Shown here one piece after another: positions 8,817 through 17,146 of a stretch of 48,172 nt of DNA (position 1 is the first letter of the stretch; each line of letters begins with the position of its first letter). Source of the DNA: Variovorax flavidus (GTDB lineage Bacteria; Pseudomonadota; Gammaproteobacteria; Burkholderiales; Burkholderiaceae_C); NCBI RefSeq assembly GCF_030317145.1, contig NZ_JASZYE010000017.1, forward strand, positions 1 through 48,172, written 5' to 3'. The position numbers and the translations under genes are program-made. Below the pieces are notes generated by a model. The model worked only from the letters and a program-made list of their open reading frames with translations. It ran no database searches and was not told the DNA's origin.

Positions 8817-8926
8817 ATGTTGACGCCCTTCGGCGTCGGACCGGGCAGGCGCGCTGGCCGCCAGGGCCTCGGCAGCCGCTGTCGTGGAGCCCCCGGGGGC
8901 CATGAGGGCCCGCCCTTTCCACTCCA

Positions 8927-8946
8927 CTTCATCCAAATGGATGAAG
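8927..8946. promoter_or_regulatory. 20-bp lux-box-like palindrome upstream of the acyltransferase operon
   Basis: CTTCATCCA-AA-TGGATGAAG has perfect 9-bp arms around two central bases, the same length and symmetry as LuxR-family lux boxes. Its centre is about 87 bases before the acyltransferase start. A possible -10 hexamer TACTAG lies at 8964-8969, which would put the transcript start near 8976 and the box centre near -40, the position used by LuxR-type activators that overlap the -35 site. A LuxR-type gene closes the operon, so it is the obvious candidate to bind here. Confidence 0.65.
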
Positions 8947-9023
8947 AACACCACGCCATCGACTACTAGAGTGCCCGCGGAGAAGACGGAGTCTCCGGTG
9001 TCGAACAAGAAGATGGGTGGAAA

Positions 9024-9875
9024 ATGAAACCAACAACCTATAGCGTCAGCACGTCGGCCATCGGGGGGCCAGGCATTGCACTGGCACCTGGACAAGAGGA
9101 AGCCGGAACACTGGTCGCAAGCGCGCGCGCGTGGACCGTGCGCGGCCTCTCTGTGCGGTTGGCCATCACTGCGGAGGACAGGCGGCAGTTGATCGAGTTG
9201 CGCACTGCGGTGTACCGCGGTGTTGGCAAGCACCAGGCAGACAGCCCGATGGAGGACGCCTTCGATGCTGGCGCGATTCTCATCGGCGTGCGCGATGGCG
9301 ACCGGCTGATCGCCTGCGTTCGAGTTCTTGCGCGCACGCCCGGACAGGAGTGGGAGCACGACCGCTTCGTCGAGTGGGGGGCGAAGTACCCGCCAAAGGA
9401 GGATCTTGTGGAGATCTCCAGGCTGTGCTGTCGCGCCCACGACCGGTCCTGGCGAACGCTTCAGGCCGTGTTCCATGGAATCATCCGAGCGCTCGGTCCG
9501 GTGGGGCGACGCTACTTCGTTGGGTGCTGCACCAGCGAACTCAGAAGCGGGTACGACAGGATGTTCTCATTGGCGTTCACCGACGACGCCATCCTTCACG
9601 CCGACCTCGGCCCGAAGCTCCACCACATGTTCGTCTGCGACTATCACTACGGACTGACGGGCCGTGGCATCACCTTGCTCGTTTGGTCCAGCCTGTGGGC
9701 GCGCCTTGGGCTCATTGGTCTGCTGAAGGGTGAGCTTCTTTCCTGGGAGCCTGCCTGGAAGCGCGGTCTGCTGGTTGTTCGCTGCGCGGCCGGGTCCGCA
9801 CTGGCACCGCTTGCGACTTGGATCATCGAGCGGTCCAGGGTGCAACGTCGCTTCTTCGCGGGACGGCGGCCATGA
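9024..9875 (+). CDS. GNAT-fold N-acyltransferase resembling autoinducer / N-acyl amino acid synthases
   Basis: The protein has 283 residues. Residues 43-190 resemble the LuxI/FeeM-like acyltransferase fold: LIELRTAVYRGVGKHQ (R60), an acidic stretch DSPMEDAFDAGAILIG, VRDGDRLIACVRVL (R100) and LVEISRLCCRAHDRSW (E130, R133), the E-x-SR pattern typical of these enzymes. Members of this fold move an acyl chain from acyl-ACP to an amine, giving acyl-homoserine lactones (LuxI) or N-acyl amino acids (FeeM). The C-terminal 70 residues are hydrophobic (GITLLVWSSLWARLGLIGLL) and may attach it to the membrane. It starts an operon joined by ATGA overlaps to a methyltransferase and a desaturase. The amine acceptor is not deducible. 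Confidence 0.7.
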   Translation: MKPTTYSVSTSAIGGPGIALAPGQEEAGTLVASARAWTVRGLSVRLAITAEDRRQLIELRTAVYRGVGKHQADSPMEDAFDAGAILIGVRDGDRLIACVRVLARTPGQEWEHDRFVEWGAKYPPKEDLVEISRLCCRAHDRSWRTLQAVFHGIIRALGPVGRRYFVGCCTSELRSGYDRMFSLAFTDDAILHADLGPKLHHMFVCDYHYGLTGRGITLLVWSSLWARLGLIGLLKGELLSWEPAWKRGLLVVRCAAGSALAPLATWIIERSRVQRRFFAGRRP

Positions 9876-10495
9876 CGATGATTGCGTTGGATGGGGTGAG
9901 CGATCCCGAACTACTCCGCTTCGCCGTGATCCTCCTGAGCGCGTGCGCGTTCTTCTTCTCGATGGGGCTGGTTTCCCTGTTCTTCTTCAACGTCGATGAC
10001 GTGCAAGCGCGGAGGGGGAAGCGATTCATTTCGATCGTGGGCGCCACCGCGATGGGAACGACGATCGCGGCGTTCCTGCAGGAGAGCGATTGGCCACTCT
10101 GGTCGACTGTCGTCGCGCTGACGTTCTATGCCTATGCGCTGCTGATGTTCTGGTGGACCTACCTTACGAACAGATCGACGCCATTCGATTTCGCCTTCTC
10201 CGGACGTTCGCCGATGGGCCTTACGCGTGCCGGGCCATACAACGCGATCCGACACCCGTTCTATTCCTCCTACATCGCAGGATGGCTGGCCGGCGCAATC
10301 GCCGCACCAAACCTCGCAACGCTGACCGTCTTCCTGTTGATGACTTCTGTCTACGTGACGGCGGCGTTCCGCGAGGAAGCGGCTTTCAGGCGTAGCGAGC
10401 TCTGCGACGACTATGCCGAGTTCGCCGCAGAGACCGGCCTCTTCTGGCCGAGCGCAAGTGGCGTCATGCGGATCCTTGCGCAGGTGCCACGATGA
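9872..10495 (+). CDS. Membrane methyltransferase of the isoprenylcysteine carboxyl methyltransferase (ICMT/PEMT) family
   Basis: The protein of 207 residues has about five hydrophobic helices and the diagnostic C-terminal signature GPYNAIRHPFYSSYIAGWLAG (from residue 121), followed by FREEAAFRRSELCDDYAEF with the E-E and Tyr residues that form the S-adenosylmethionine site in ICMT-like enzymes. Family members methylate carboxylates of lipidated substrates or phospholipid head groups at the membrane. Its ATG overlaps the stop of the acyltransferase gene (ATGA), and its own stop overlaps the next start in the same way. Esterification of the carboxylate of an N-acyl product is the natural inference, but the substrate is unproven. 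Confidence 0.78.
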   Translation: MTMIALDGVSDPELLRFAVILLSACAFFFSMGLVSLFFFNVDDVQARRGKRFISIVGATAMGTTIAAFLQESDWPLWSTVVALTFYAYALLMFWWTYLTNRSTPFDFAFSGRSPMGLTRAGPYNAIRHPFYSSYIAGWLAGAIAAPNLATLTVFLLMTSVYVTAAFREEAAFRRSELCDDYAEFAAETGLFWPSASGVMRILAQVPR

Positions 10496-11565
10496 TCTCG
10501 CTTCGCGATCTGCGAGGAGCATTGCCGGTCGACAGCGGGAGGGTTTCAGTCGTGGGTGCAGGCATCCTCCTGGCATGCTTCGCGAGCTATTGCGTCGCGT
10601 TTGCCGCCTTGGTGACTGCCGAGAACGTCTGGCTCAAGCTATTCCTCGCCGTTGTCACCGGCTCTTCTATCGGCGTCCTCTTCGTGGCCGGGCACGATGC
10701 CTCTCACGGCAGCCTGACCCGTAGTGAAGTCGCCAATCGCTGGCTTGCACGGCTGGCCTTCCTGCCGAGCGCGATGCCGAATGAGACTTGGGACAGCGAG
10801 CACAATCGCCAGCACCACAGCTGGACGAACCTCACGACCAAGGACCCGGGATATGTCCCGCTCTCGCCGGAACAGTATCGTCAGCTCAATCCTTGGCAGC
10901 GAATCTGGCGTCGTGCAAGTTTCACGCTTCCTGGCATTGGATTGGCCTACATCGCTCTCTGGTGGGAAGGCGGTATCCGGATCAATCCGACCCGGCGTGA
11001 CCAGATTCGCAGCATGCCGAGCTATGCGCTCGAGTGCGTGTTGATAGCGGCGTTTCTTGGCTTGCAGGTGGCCGTGGTCGTGGCATATGGGGCATGGTCC
11101 TCCCGTGGCCTGGGCGCCTTCGCCGCCGAGGCCTTGCTATGCATCGCATTGCCGTTTTACGTCTGGTGCTGGGTGATGGCATTCGTCACCATACTGCACC
11201 ACACGCATCCCAGGATCAGGTGGTTCGACAGCGAAGAAGAATGGCTCAAGGCGCCACGGCAATTCACGAGCACGGTCCATGTGTCCTGGCCGAAGTGGTT
11301 CAGCGTTGCGTTTCTGTGGATCTTCTCGCACCCGGCACACCACGCGGACAAGAGAATTCCAATGTATCGGCTCGATGTTGCGCAACATAAGCTGCAGGAG
11401 GGTTTTCCTGAGCACGCGCTGGTCGAGCGAGGAACATTTCTTCATGTTGTGCGCGTCCTGAAACTCTGCAGGCTCTACGACTATCGCGCTCACCGGTGGC
11501 TGGACTGGGATGGAAGGCCTACGACCGAAAGCCTCATCTCGACGGGATCTGCAGAAGCAACCTGA
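10492..11565 (+). CDS. Fatty acid desaturase (membrane di-iron family)
   Basis: The protein of 357 residues carries the histidine boxes of integral-membrane desaturases and hydroxylases: HDASH (68-72), HNRQHH (104-109), HHTH (236-239) and HPAHH (280-284). Hydrophobic segments lie around residues 20-65, 180-200 and 215-237. The enzyme would insert a double bond or hydroxyl group into an acyl chain using O2. It is the third gene of the ATGA-coupled operon, so it probably acts on the acyl chain of the operon product. Its last 32 bases overlap the convergent LuxR-type gene. Confidence 0.85.
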   Translation: MISLRDLRGALPVDSGRVSVVGAGILLACFASYCVAFAALVTAENVWLKLFLAVVTGSSIGVLFVAGHDASHGSLTRSEVANRWLARLAFLPSAMPNETWDSEHNRQHHSWTNLTTKDPGYVPLSPEQYRQLNPWQRIWRRASFTLPGIGLAYIALWWEGGIRINPTRRDQIRSMPSYALECVLIAAFLGLQVAVVVAYGAWSSRGLGAFAAEALLCIALPFYVWCWVMAFVTILHHTHPRIRWFDSEEEWLKAPRQFTSTVHVSWPKWFSVAFLWIFSHPAHHADKRIPMYRLDVAQHKLQEGFPEHALVERGTFLHVVRVLKLCRLYDYRAHRWLDWDGRPTTESLISTGSAEAT

Positions 11566-12640
11566 CAAGTTCGGCCTGTCGATGCGTCTGGGTCTTCTCG
11601 AATACCGTGCGCAACTGCGATCGCACGGTGGCCATCGAGACTCCCACTTGCGCCGCATACTCCTCCGGGCTTCTGCCTTCAGCCATTGCGATGGCCACCG
11701 CGGCTTCCCTTGCAGACAGGCCGAAGGTTTCATGAAGGATCCTCGGGGTGAGATCCACCGGCGCATCGCGCATCTGGGCAGTGATCAGGATGTCCGCACT
11801 GGCGAGATAGATGCCAAGCCCCGAAGGTCGCTCCAACCTGACGATCCTGAGGAGGCAGGCGTCTTGTCCACTGAGCTGACCCGACAACGCGAGGTGTTCC
11901 GCGCAGCCGGTATCCATCACCCGCTTGATCGCAAGGCGCAACGTGTTCGCATTGTCTGGGAGGCGGGCGGTTAGAACCCCGTGTTCGAGCGTCAATGAAT
12001 CGCGCCGCGCGAGAAGTGCTTCGGCAGCCGGATTCATGTGGACGATTCGCCTGAAGGAATCCAGGCCGATGAGCGCAAAGACCGAGGAGTCGGAGAGGTG
12101 CGCGCCCAGTCGCAGGAATTCCGTGTGAGCCCACAGATCGCAAGCCTTGCTGGCGTGGGCCATGACGCGGCGAGCGGTTTTGACGTCCTCCTCGGAGAAG
12201 GCACCAGGGCGATCCGTGCTTCGCAGAAGCGCGAGGGCGGTCTCATGATCGTGGTTGCTCAGGGTCTTCGTCCCCATCAGATACCTGTGCCCGCTTGGGA
12301 TCAGGAAGTCCTGGTAGAACTCGCTACGCGTAACGTACGCATCTGGGAACAGTTCCTGACACAGGAATAGCTGTCCGACCGGGGCGGTTTCTGCGAATTC
12401 TCTTCGTGGGTCGATGCTGCCGTAGTAAGCGGAGTATTTTTCGCCTTCCTTGACGAAATCCGGATTCGAGAACAGGTTGAAATCGGTTTGAAAACGGGCC
12501 TTGTTCCACCCCAGGAAATGGAATGAGTCAGCATTCACGAGCGGCATGATGGCCGAGAGCGCCTCACGCCAGCGCTCTGGATTCACCGCAGCCTGATAGA
12601 GGCCAAAAATGGCCTCGACCTCCTTAGCCTGGTCACTCAT
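11534..12640 (-). CDS. LuxR-type (GerE-fold) transcriptional regulator
   Basis: The protein of 368 residues ends in a LuxR helix-turn-helix, about residues 305-366 (FGLSAREAAVAIAMAEGRSP, EEYAAQVGVSMATVRSQLRT, VFEKTQTHRQAELVRLLL). The N-terminal 300 residues are not the classic acyl-homoserine-lactone domain; FALIGLDSFRRIVHMNPAAEALLARRD around residues 175-205 looks PAS-like. The ATG has a GGAGGGA ribosome site; the longer open frame upstream is unlikely. The gene converges on the acyltransferase operon with overlapping 3' ends and is the likely regulator that reads the product or a related lipid. No receiver domain is present. Confidence 0.88.
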   Translation of the reverse strand: MSDQAKEVEAIFGLYQAAVNPERWREALSAIMPLVNADSFHFLGWNKARFQTDFNLFSNPDFVKEGEKYSAYYGSIDPRREFAETAPVGQLFLCQELFPDAYVTRSEFYQDFLIPSGHRYLMGTKTLSNHDHETALALLRSTDRPGAFSEEDVKTARRVMAHASKACDLWAHTEFLRLGAHLSDSSVFALIGLDSFRRIVHMNPAAEALLARRDSLTLEHGVLTARLPDNANTLRLAIKRVMDTGCAEHLALSGQLSGQDACLLRIVRLERPSGLGIYLASADILITAQMRDAPVDLTPRILHETFGLSAREAAVAIAMAEGRSPEEYAAQVGVSMATVRSQLRTVFEKTQTHRQAELVRLLLQIPSR

Positions 12641-13104
12641 CGGTGGTTCCCTCCGGGGCGCGCCGGCATTCGTGGCCGGTCGCATTGGTGAGCGCTGTGC
12701 GCAGGACCCCTTACGGGGCCCCGCCTCCTCCAAGTTGTGCACTTTTGTGCTACACAAGCCGCAATTCTTTACAAATCGTGCGAGGTTGCCAAGGGGGTCT
12801 TGGATCGCTTCGTTCGAACTGGTGCTGTTCCGCCACACGTGTCGGGGATCTCGTTTCGACATTCGAAGGCATGGTCCGCCTCCAACGTGCCCTCCGGGGC
12901 CGGCGTGAGTCGAGCCCAGAACGCCGTAGACTGCCTGCTGAAGACCTTGCTGCACGCAAGCCACAAAGCAAGCAGGTTCCCATCACTCTGCTGCTCGGGC
13001 ACTGCGCCTGAAATCAAACTGAACTTGCACTGCGATCTTCGAATCTCTATGCCGACCGAAAACCAAAGCTCGGTCAGTCACCATCTCTGACCCCCTGAAC
13101 ACCC
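12641..13104. other. Intergenic region upstream of the LuxR-type gene and of dacA
   Basis: No convincing gene is present on either strand; the open frames here have no recognisable protein features. It should hold the promoter of the LuxR-type gene on the minus strand and that of the carboxypeptidase gene on the plus strand. A dyad at 12735-12757 is listed separately. Confidence 0.5.
12735..12757. promoter_or_regulatory. Possible operator upstream of the LuxR-type gene
   Basis: TTGTG and CACAA form an inverted repeat with 13 bases between, and TTGTGC occurs twice in direct orientation (12735, 12745). It lies about 95 bases upstream of the regulator start. It differs from the CTTCATCCA palindrome, so if it is used it would be read by a different factor. 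Confidence 0.3.
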
Positions 13105-14346
13105 ATGCAACCCAAGACCTTCTCCATCCTTCCGGTCGTCTTCGCAATCGCCGCGGGCGCTCTGGTTCCCCATTCGGTGTCCTTCGCGGCCTCCCCCGCC
13201 AGCAAGCATGCAACCCAAAAGAAGCCCACGGCCGACGCGCCTGCCCCCGCGCCGCTCGCTGGACAGACCGCTGTTGCCGGCGGGGCGCCGGCGATCGCTG
13301 CCAAGGCATGGTTGCTGATGGACTTCGACTCTGGCGAGGTGCTCGCCTCGGCCAACCCCGACGAACCGCTGCCGCCGGCGTCGCTGACCAAGATGATGAC
13401 CAGTTTCCTGGTCGAACAGGCACTCCGTTCGGGCAAGCTCAAGAAGGACGACCTTGTCTCGGTCAGTCAGAACGCCTGGTGCCGTGGCTCGAGCACCGAG
13501 TCATGCATGTACCTGCCGCTGAACAGCCAGGCCACGGTGGTCGACATCCTGCGCGGCATCATCGTCCAGTCGGGCAATGACGCGTCCAAGGCAATCGCCG
13601 AGCATATGGCCGGCTCCGAAGAGGGCTTTGCCAAGCTCATGAATGCCGAAGCCAAGCGCCTCGGGATGACGCACACGAATTTTGTGAACGCCACGGGCCT
13701 GCCCGACCCGGAGCACAAGGCGTCTGCGCGGGATCTCGCGATTCTGGCGCGTGCAATCATCCGCGACAGTTCCGACTACTACCCGATCTACGCCGAGCGC
13801 GAATTCAAGTTCAACGGCATCAAGCAGGGAAATCGCAATGCCCTGCTCTACACCGATCCAACGGTTGACGGATTGAAGACGGGCCACACCCAGGAGGCCG
13901 GCTACTGTCTCGTCACTTCGTCCAAACGCAACGGGATGCGCCTGATCACGGTGATCCTCAACACCAACAGCGCGCAGGCCCGTGCCGACCAGACGCGTAC
14001 GTTGCTCGGGTGGGGCTTCGGCAACTTCGAGAAGGCCACCCCCATTCAGCCGAACACAGTCGTCACGACGGCCAAGGTCAACTTTGGCAAGGTCGATACT
14101 GTTGCCGCGGGCCTGGGGGCGCCATGGACGGTGACGGTGCCACGGGGCCAGCAAGTGCGCACCTCCGTGCAGGTCAAGCCAGACCTGGAGGCGCCGGTGA
14201 CCAAGGGTGCGGTGATCGGCAAGGTGATCGCGGAGTCGAACGGCAAGCCGGTAGGAGAAACGCCGCTGATCGCGCAGGCCGACGTGGAGCGCGCAGGGTT
14301 CATGCTGCGCACGTGGCAGCGCGTGACCAAGTTGTTTGGCAAGTGA
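13105..14346 (+). CDS. dacA: D-alanyl-D-alanine carboxypeptidase (PBP5/6 type)
   Basis: The protein of 413 residues has a signal peptide, a Pro/Ala-rich linker and a serine-peptidase S11 domain with all three active-site motifs: SLTK (93-96), SGN (156-158) and KTG (258-260). The C-terminal part after residue 300 is the PBP5_C beta domain (VTVPRGQQVRTSVQVKPDL). The last helix (FMLRTWQRVTKLFGK) is the amphipathic membrane anchor of this class. It trims the terminal D-Ala from peptidoglycan pentapeptides in the periplasm. It stands alone with its own promoter region upstream. Confidence 0.95.
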   Translation: MQPKTFSILPVVFAIAAGALVPHSVSFAASPASKHATQKKPTADAPAPAPLAGQTAVAGGAPAIAAKAWLLMDFDSGEVLASANPDEPLPPASLTKMMTSFLVEQALRSGKLKKDDLVSVSQNAWCRGSSTESCMYLPLNSQATVVDILRGIIVQSGNDASKAIAEHMAGSEEGFAKLMNAEAKRLGMTHTNFVNATGLPDPEHKASARDLAILARAIIRDSSDYYPIYAEREFKFNGIKQGNRNALLYTDPTVDGLKTGHTQEAGYCLVTSSKRNGMRLITVILNTNSAQARADQTRTLLGWGFGNFEKATPIQPNTVVTTAKVNFGKVDTVAAGLGAPWTVTVPRGQQVRTSVQVKPDLEAPVTKGAVIGKVIAESNGKPVGETPLIAQADVERAGFMLRTWQRVTKLFGK

Positions 14347-14384
14347 ACGAAGTGTTCGCCGCTTGTGTGGGTTGATGCATTTGC

Positions 14385-14408
14385 ATGCTGCTAGCATTGC
14401 AATTGCAA
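14385..14408. promoter_or_regulatory. Palindromic operator of the toxin-antitoxin pair
   Basis: Two dyads share one base: ATGCT-GCT-AGCAT (14385-14397) and the perfect 12-bp palindrome TTGCAATTGCAA (14397-14408). They lie 19 bases before the antitoxin ATG in an AT-rich patch. This is the usual position for an Xre-type antitoxin to bind and repress its own operon. Confidence 0.6.
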
Positions 14409-14426
14409 CTGTGATATGTTGTGCAT

Positions 14427-14945
14427 ATGACCACTGCCCATCCTGTCGCAACGTCCGTCGCCAGCGTCATGGCCAAGGCCTTCGAAGGCGTGTTCGTCCA
14501 TGCCTTCTCCAACGGGGAGGGCGATCCCCGGGGAGTCGGAACGCGGTTCTTCCACGTTAGCGAAACGGCCTGGGGGCTGAATCGCGGCGTGGCTGCGCAC
14601 TACGCGTCCTGGAGTATCCCTGCGCGCTTCCTGGACGAGTGGTTCGAGGCTTCCCGCCTTCCCCGAAAAAAGGACCTCCTGACAGCCCTCTGCGTGAACG
14701 CATCGACGCTTTCGCGCACGCGCCCCGAGACGCCCCTGGAGCCCGGCGTCACCGAGCGGCTGTTCCGCCAGTCGGATCTGTTGGTGCGCGCGGCCGAAGT
14801 GTTTGGCGATCAGGGCTCGACCTGGATGACCAAGCCTCATCCCCTGCTCGAGGGGAAGACGCCCATCGAATTCGCAACGAACGAATACGGCGGCGAGAAG
14901 GTCCGCGCGATTCTGAACGCGATCGAATACGGGGGCGTTGTTTGA
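14427..14945 (+). CDS. Antitoxin of the Xre/MbcA/ParS family
   Basis: The protein of 172 residues ends in the conserved toxin-binding domain of this family: LLVRAAEVFGDQGSTWMTKP, HPLLEGKTPIEFATNEYGGE and VRAILNAIEYGGVV. The N-terminal part should hold the helix-turn-helix. The ATG was preferred to an in-frame GTG two codons upstream. It neutralises the RES-domain toxin encoded next, and its stop codon overlaps the toxin start, as is typical of these modules. Confidence 0.9.
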   Translation: MTTAHPVATSVASVMAKAFEGVFVHAFSNGEGDPRGVGTRFFHVSETAWGLNRGVAAHYASWSIPARFLDEWFEASRLPRKKDLLTALCVNASTLSRTRPETPLEPGVTERLFRQSDLLVRAAEVFGDQGSTWMTKPHPLLEGKTPIEFATNEYGGEKVRAILNAIEYGGVV

Positions 14946-15415
14946 CCCTGTCGGTCTGGCGCATCTGCACGACCAAGGGCTTGGGGCGCGATCAACTCAG
15001 CTTCGGCTCGACGCTATCGCCGGGGCGGTGGCACCTGCCGCCACCGGCCGGCCAGCCCGTGGTCTACGCCGGCGGCAGTCGGGCGATTTGCCAGTTGGAG
15101 AAGCGTGTCCACTGCAATGGCGTGAAGCCGAACGGCCAAGCCCTGATCCGCCTCGATCTGCCCGACGGCGCAGTCCTGGCGAACGTTCGCGAGGGCTTCT
15201 CTCTCCCCGCGGACTGGATCGCCCAGGAGGCGCGCACCCAATCCATCGGCGTTGCCTGGCGAAAGGCAGGAGAGTCGCTCGGCCTTTGGGTTCCATCGGC
15301 CGTCGAGCCGAGCGAGAGCAACATCATCCTGAACCCCGATCACCCGATGTTCCGGCAGGTGGTGGTCACGATCGAGCGCAATCCGTTCGAGTTTGACGAC
15401 CGCATGTTCCCCTGA
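14942..15415 (+). CDS. RES-domain toxin (NAD+-degrading family)
   Basis: The protein of 157 residues shows the RES pattern: SVWRICT near the N-terminus, GRWHLPPPAGQPVVYAGGSR and AICQLEKRVH with the conserved Arg, Tyr and Glu, a late Ser (SAVEPSESNIILNPDHPMF) and the C-terminal NP-x-HP. Known RES toxins degrade or phosphorolyse NAD+ and arrest growth. No ATG or GTG fits; the TTG whose bases overlap the antitoxin stop (TTGA) gives the normal family length. The usual Asn after the RW pair is His here, a small deviation. Confidence 0.88.
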   Translation: MTLSVWRICTTKGLGRDQLSFGSTLSPGRWHLPPPAGQPVVYAGGSRAICQLEKRVHCNGVKPNGQALIRLDLPDGAVLANVREGFSLPADWIAQEARTQSIGVAWRKAGESLGLWVPSAVEPSESNIILNPDHPMFRQVVVTIERNPFEFDDRMFP

Positions 15416-15451
15416 TCCGCCATTTCCTGTGAACGCGCCCGACACGACACT

Positions 15452-17089
15452 TCACAAGGAGGGCGGTGTCCTGAGCTGCCTCGCAAGTGCTTGCAATTGC
15501 TCGAACGCGCCAAATCGGCAGCGGTGCACTGCGGCGATCGTTCCGTCTTGAGGGTGAAAGGTCCTCCCGACCCGCGACATCCCTGCCATCGCCTCCCCGA
15601 CGCTCGCGTAGGCGCCGGCCGCCACGCTGCCGAGCATGGCCGCGCCGAGGAGCACCGGCTCTTCGGCGTCTGTGGCCAGCACCGCCTTGCCGGTTGCATC
15701 GGCGAGCAGTTGGCGCACCAGGTCGAGCCGCCCTGCCCCGCCGCTGATCATGATCCGCTCGATCGGCGCGCCGGCCGCCTTCTGAGCATCGATGATCTGG
15801 CGAAGCCCATAGGCGATACCGCAGACGCCAGCGATGTAGAGGGCGACCAGGCTGTCCAGGTCGTTGTCCATGCCGAGGCCCGCGATCACCGCTCTCGCCT
15901 GCGGATCCGCCATGGGAGCGCGATTTCCGAGGAACTCGGGAACGACGTGAAGGCCCTCGGCCAGATTGACGACGTGCGAAAGCGACTCGCTTCGTCGTGC
16001 GGCAAGCCCGGCCAACATGGCTGGCAAGGACTGGCCTTCATCCAGGGCTTGCTGGCCAGCTTCGGCGGCCAGAGGATGCATGGAGAGCAGCTGGTCGATG
16101 GCGGCACCGGCGACCGATTGACCGCCCTCGTTCAGCCATGTCTGCGGCACCATCGCCGAGAAATACGGACCCCACACGCCTGGCACGAACACCGGCTGAC
16201 GGGTTGTCGTCATCGTGCAGGAGGAGGTGCCGAAGACATAGGCCAGCGATGTGAAAGGGTCGCCGTCGACGCCCACGGTGCCGATGCCGCCCGCATGCGC
16301 ATCGATGACGCCGGCGGCGACGGCTGTGCCCGCCCGCAGGCCCAGTTCAGCCGCGGCGTGCTCCGTCAGGCCACTGCCGAGCGGCGTGCCCGGTGCCACG
16401 ACGTTCTGGCCGATGCGCTTGAATCCTTCGTCGGCCAGGATGTCGAGTCCGACGGCGCGGAAAAAGGTGGGATCCCATCGCGCCTCATGCGCGAGGTAAG
16501 TCCATTTGCAGGTGACCGTGCAAGTCGAGCGGGACAGATCGCCGCTGGCGCGCCAGGTGAGGAAATCGGTCAGGTCCATGAATTGCCATGCATCCGCAAA
16601 GACCTGGGGCCTGTTCTCGAGCAGCCAAAGCAGCTTCGGTGTCTCCATTTCCGGTGAGATGCGGCCGCCGACATACTTCAGCACGTCGTGCCCTGTGGCG
16701 TTGATCCGGTCGGCTTGCGCCACGGCACGGTGGTCCATCCAGACCACGATGTTGCGCGCGGTCTCTCCGCTCGGCCCGACCGGCAGTGGCCGCCCGCCGT
16801 CGCCGAGCACGACCAGCGAGCAGGTCGCGTCGAAGCCGATGGCGACGACCTGCTCGGGCAGGATGGCCGCCTGTGCCACGGCGCGATGGACGGCCGTGCA
16901 GACCGCGGTCCAGATCTCGTCGCTCGACTGTTCGACGATCGAACCGGGGGCATGGAACAAGGTGATTTCCTGCTTCGCGGATGCCAGCATGCGCCCGGCC
17001 AGGTCGAAGACGCCTGCCCGGGCGCTGCCGGTTCCCACGTCGACGCCGATCACATAGCGGTTCGGGATTGCGCCTGTCGGTTGGTTCAT
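15452..17089 (-). CDS. FGGY-family carbohydrate kinase (ribulokinase-like)
   Basis: The protein of 545 residues shows the N-terminal phosphate loop VIGVDVGTGSARAGVFDLAG (residues 13-32), VVWMDHRA, the catalytic-base region AAGVIDAHAGGIGTVG (D263) and the C-terminal ATP site RIMISGGAGRLDLVRQLLAD. Length and motifs match the FGGY pentulose-kinase branch (D-ribulokinase and relatives). It would phosphorylate a ketopentose or similar sugar after import by the adjacent ABC system, with which it forms one transcription unit. The exact sugar is not readable from sequence. Confidence 0.88.
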   Translation of the reverse strand: MNQPTGAIPNRYVIGVDVGTGSARAGVFDLAGRMLASAKQEITLFHAPGSIVEQSSDEIWTAVCTAVHRAVAQAAILPEQVVAIGFDATCSLVVLGDGGRPLPVGPSGETARNIVVWMDHRAVAQADRINATGHDVLKYVGGRISPEMETPKLLWLLENRPQVFADAWQFMDLTDFLTWRASGDLSRSTCTVTCKWTYLAHEARWDPTFFRAVGLDILADEGFKRIGQNVVAPGTPLGSGLTEHAAAELGLRAGTAVAAGVIDAHAGGIGTVGVDGDPFTSLAYVFGTSSCTMTTTRQPVFVPGVWGPYFSAMVPQTWLNEGGQSVAGAAIDQLLSMHPLAAEAGQQALDEGQSLPAMLAGLAARRSESLSHVVNLAEGLHVVPEFLGNRAPMADPQARAVIAGLGMDNDLDSLVALYIAGVCGIAYGLRQIIDAQKAAGAPIERIMISGGAGRLDLVRQLLADATGKAVLATDAEEPVLLGAAMLGSVAAGAYASVGEAMAGMSRVGRTFHPQDGTIAAVHRCRFGAFEQLQALARQLRTPPSL

Positions 17090-17146
17090 CGGAGATCGAC
17101 GCCGTTGGGAAGGATGACTCGGTTCTGGAGCTGACCTGCGCGGGCT

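Noticed and set aside
8822..8837. GACGCC-CTTC-GGCGTC hairpin after lysR
   Set aside because: The stem is short and no T-run follows, so a terminator call is not supported.
12643..13090. Overlapping plus-strand frames between the LuxR-type gene and dacA
   Set aside because: Their translations have no domain, signal peptide or ribosome site, and they disagree in frame with each other.
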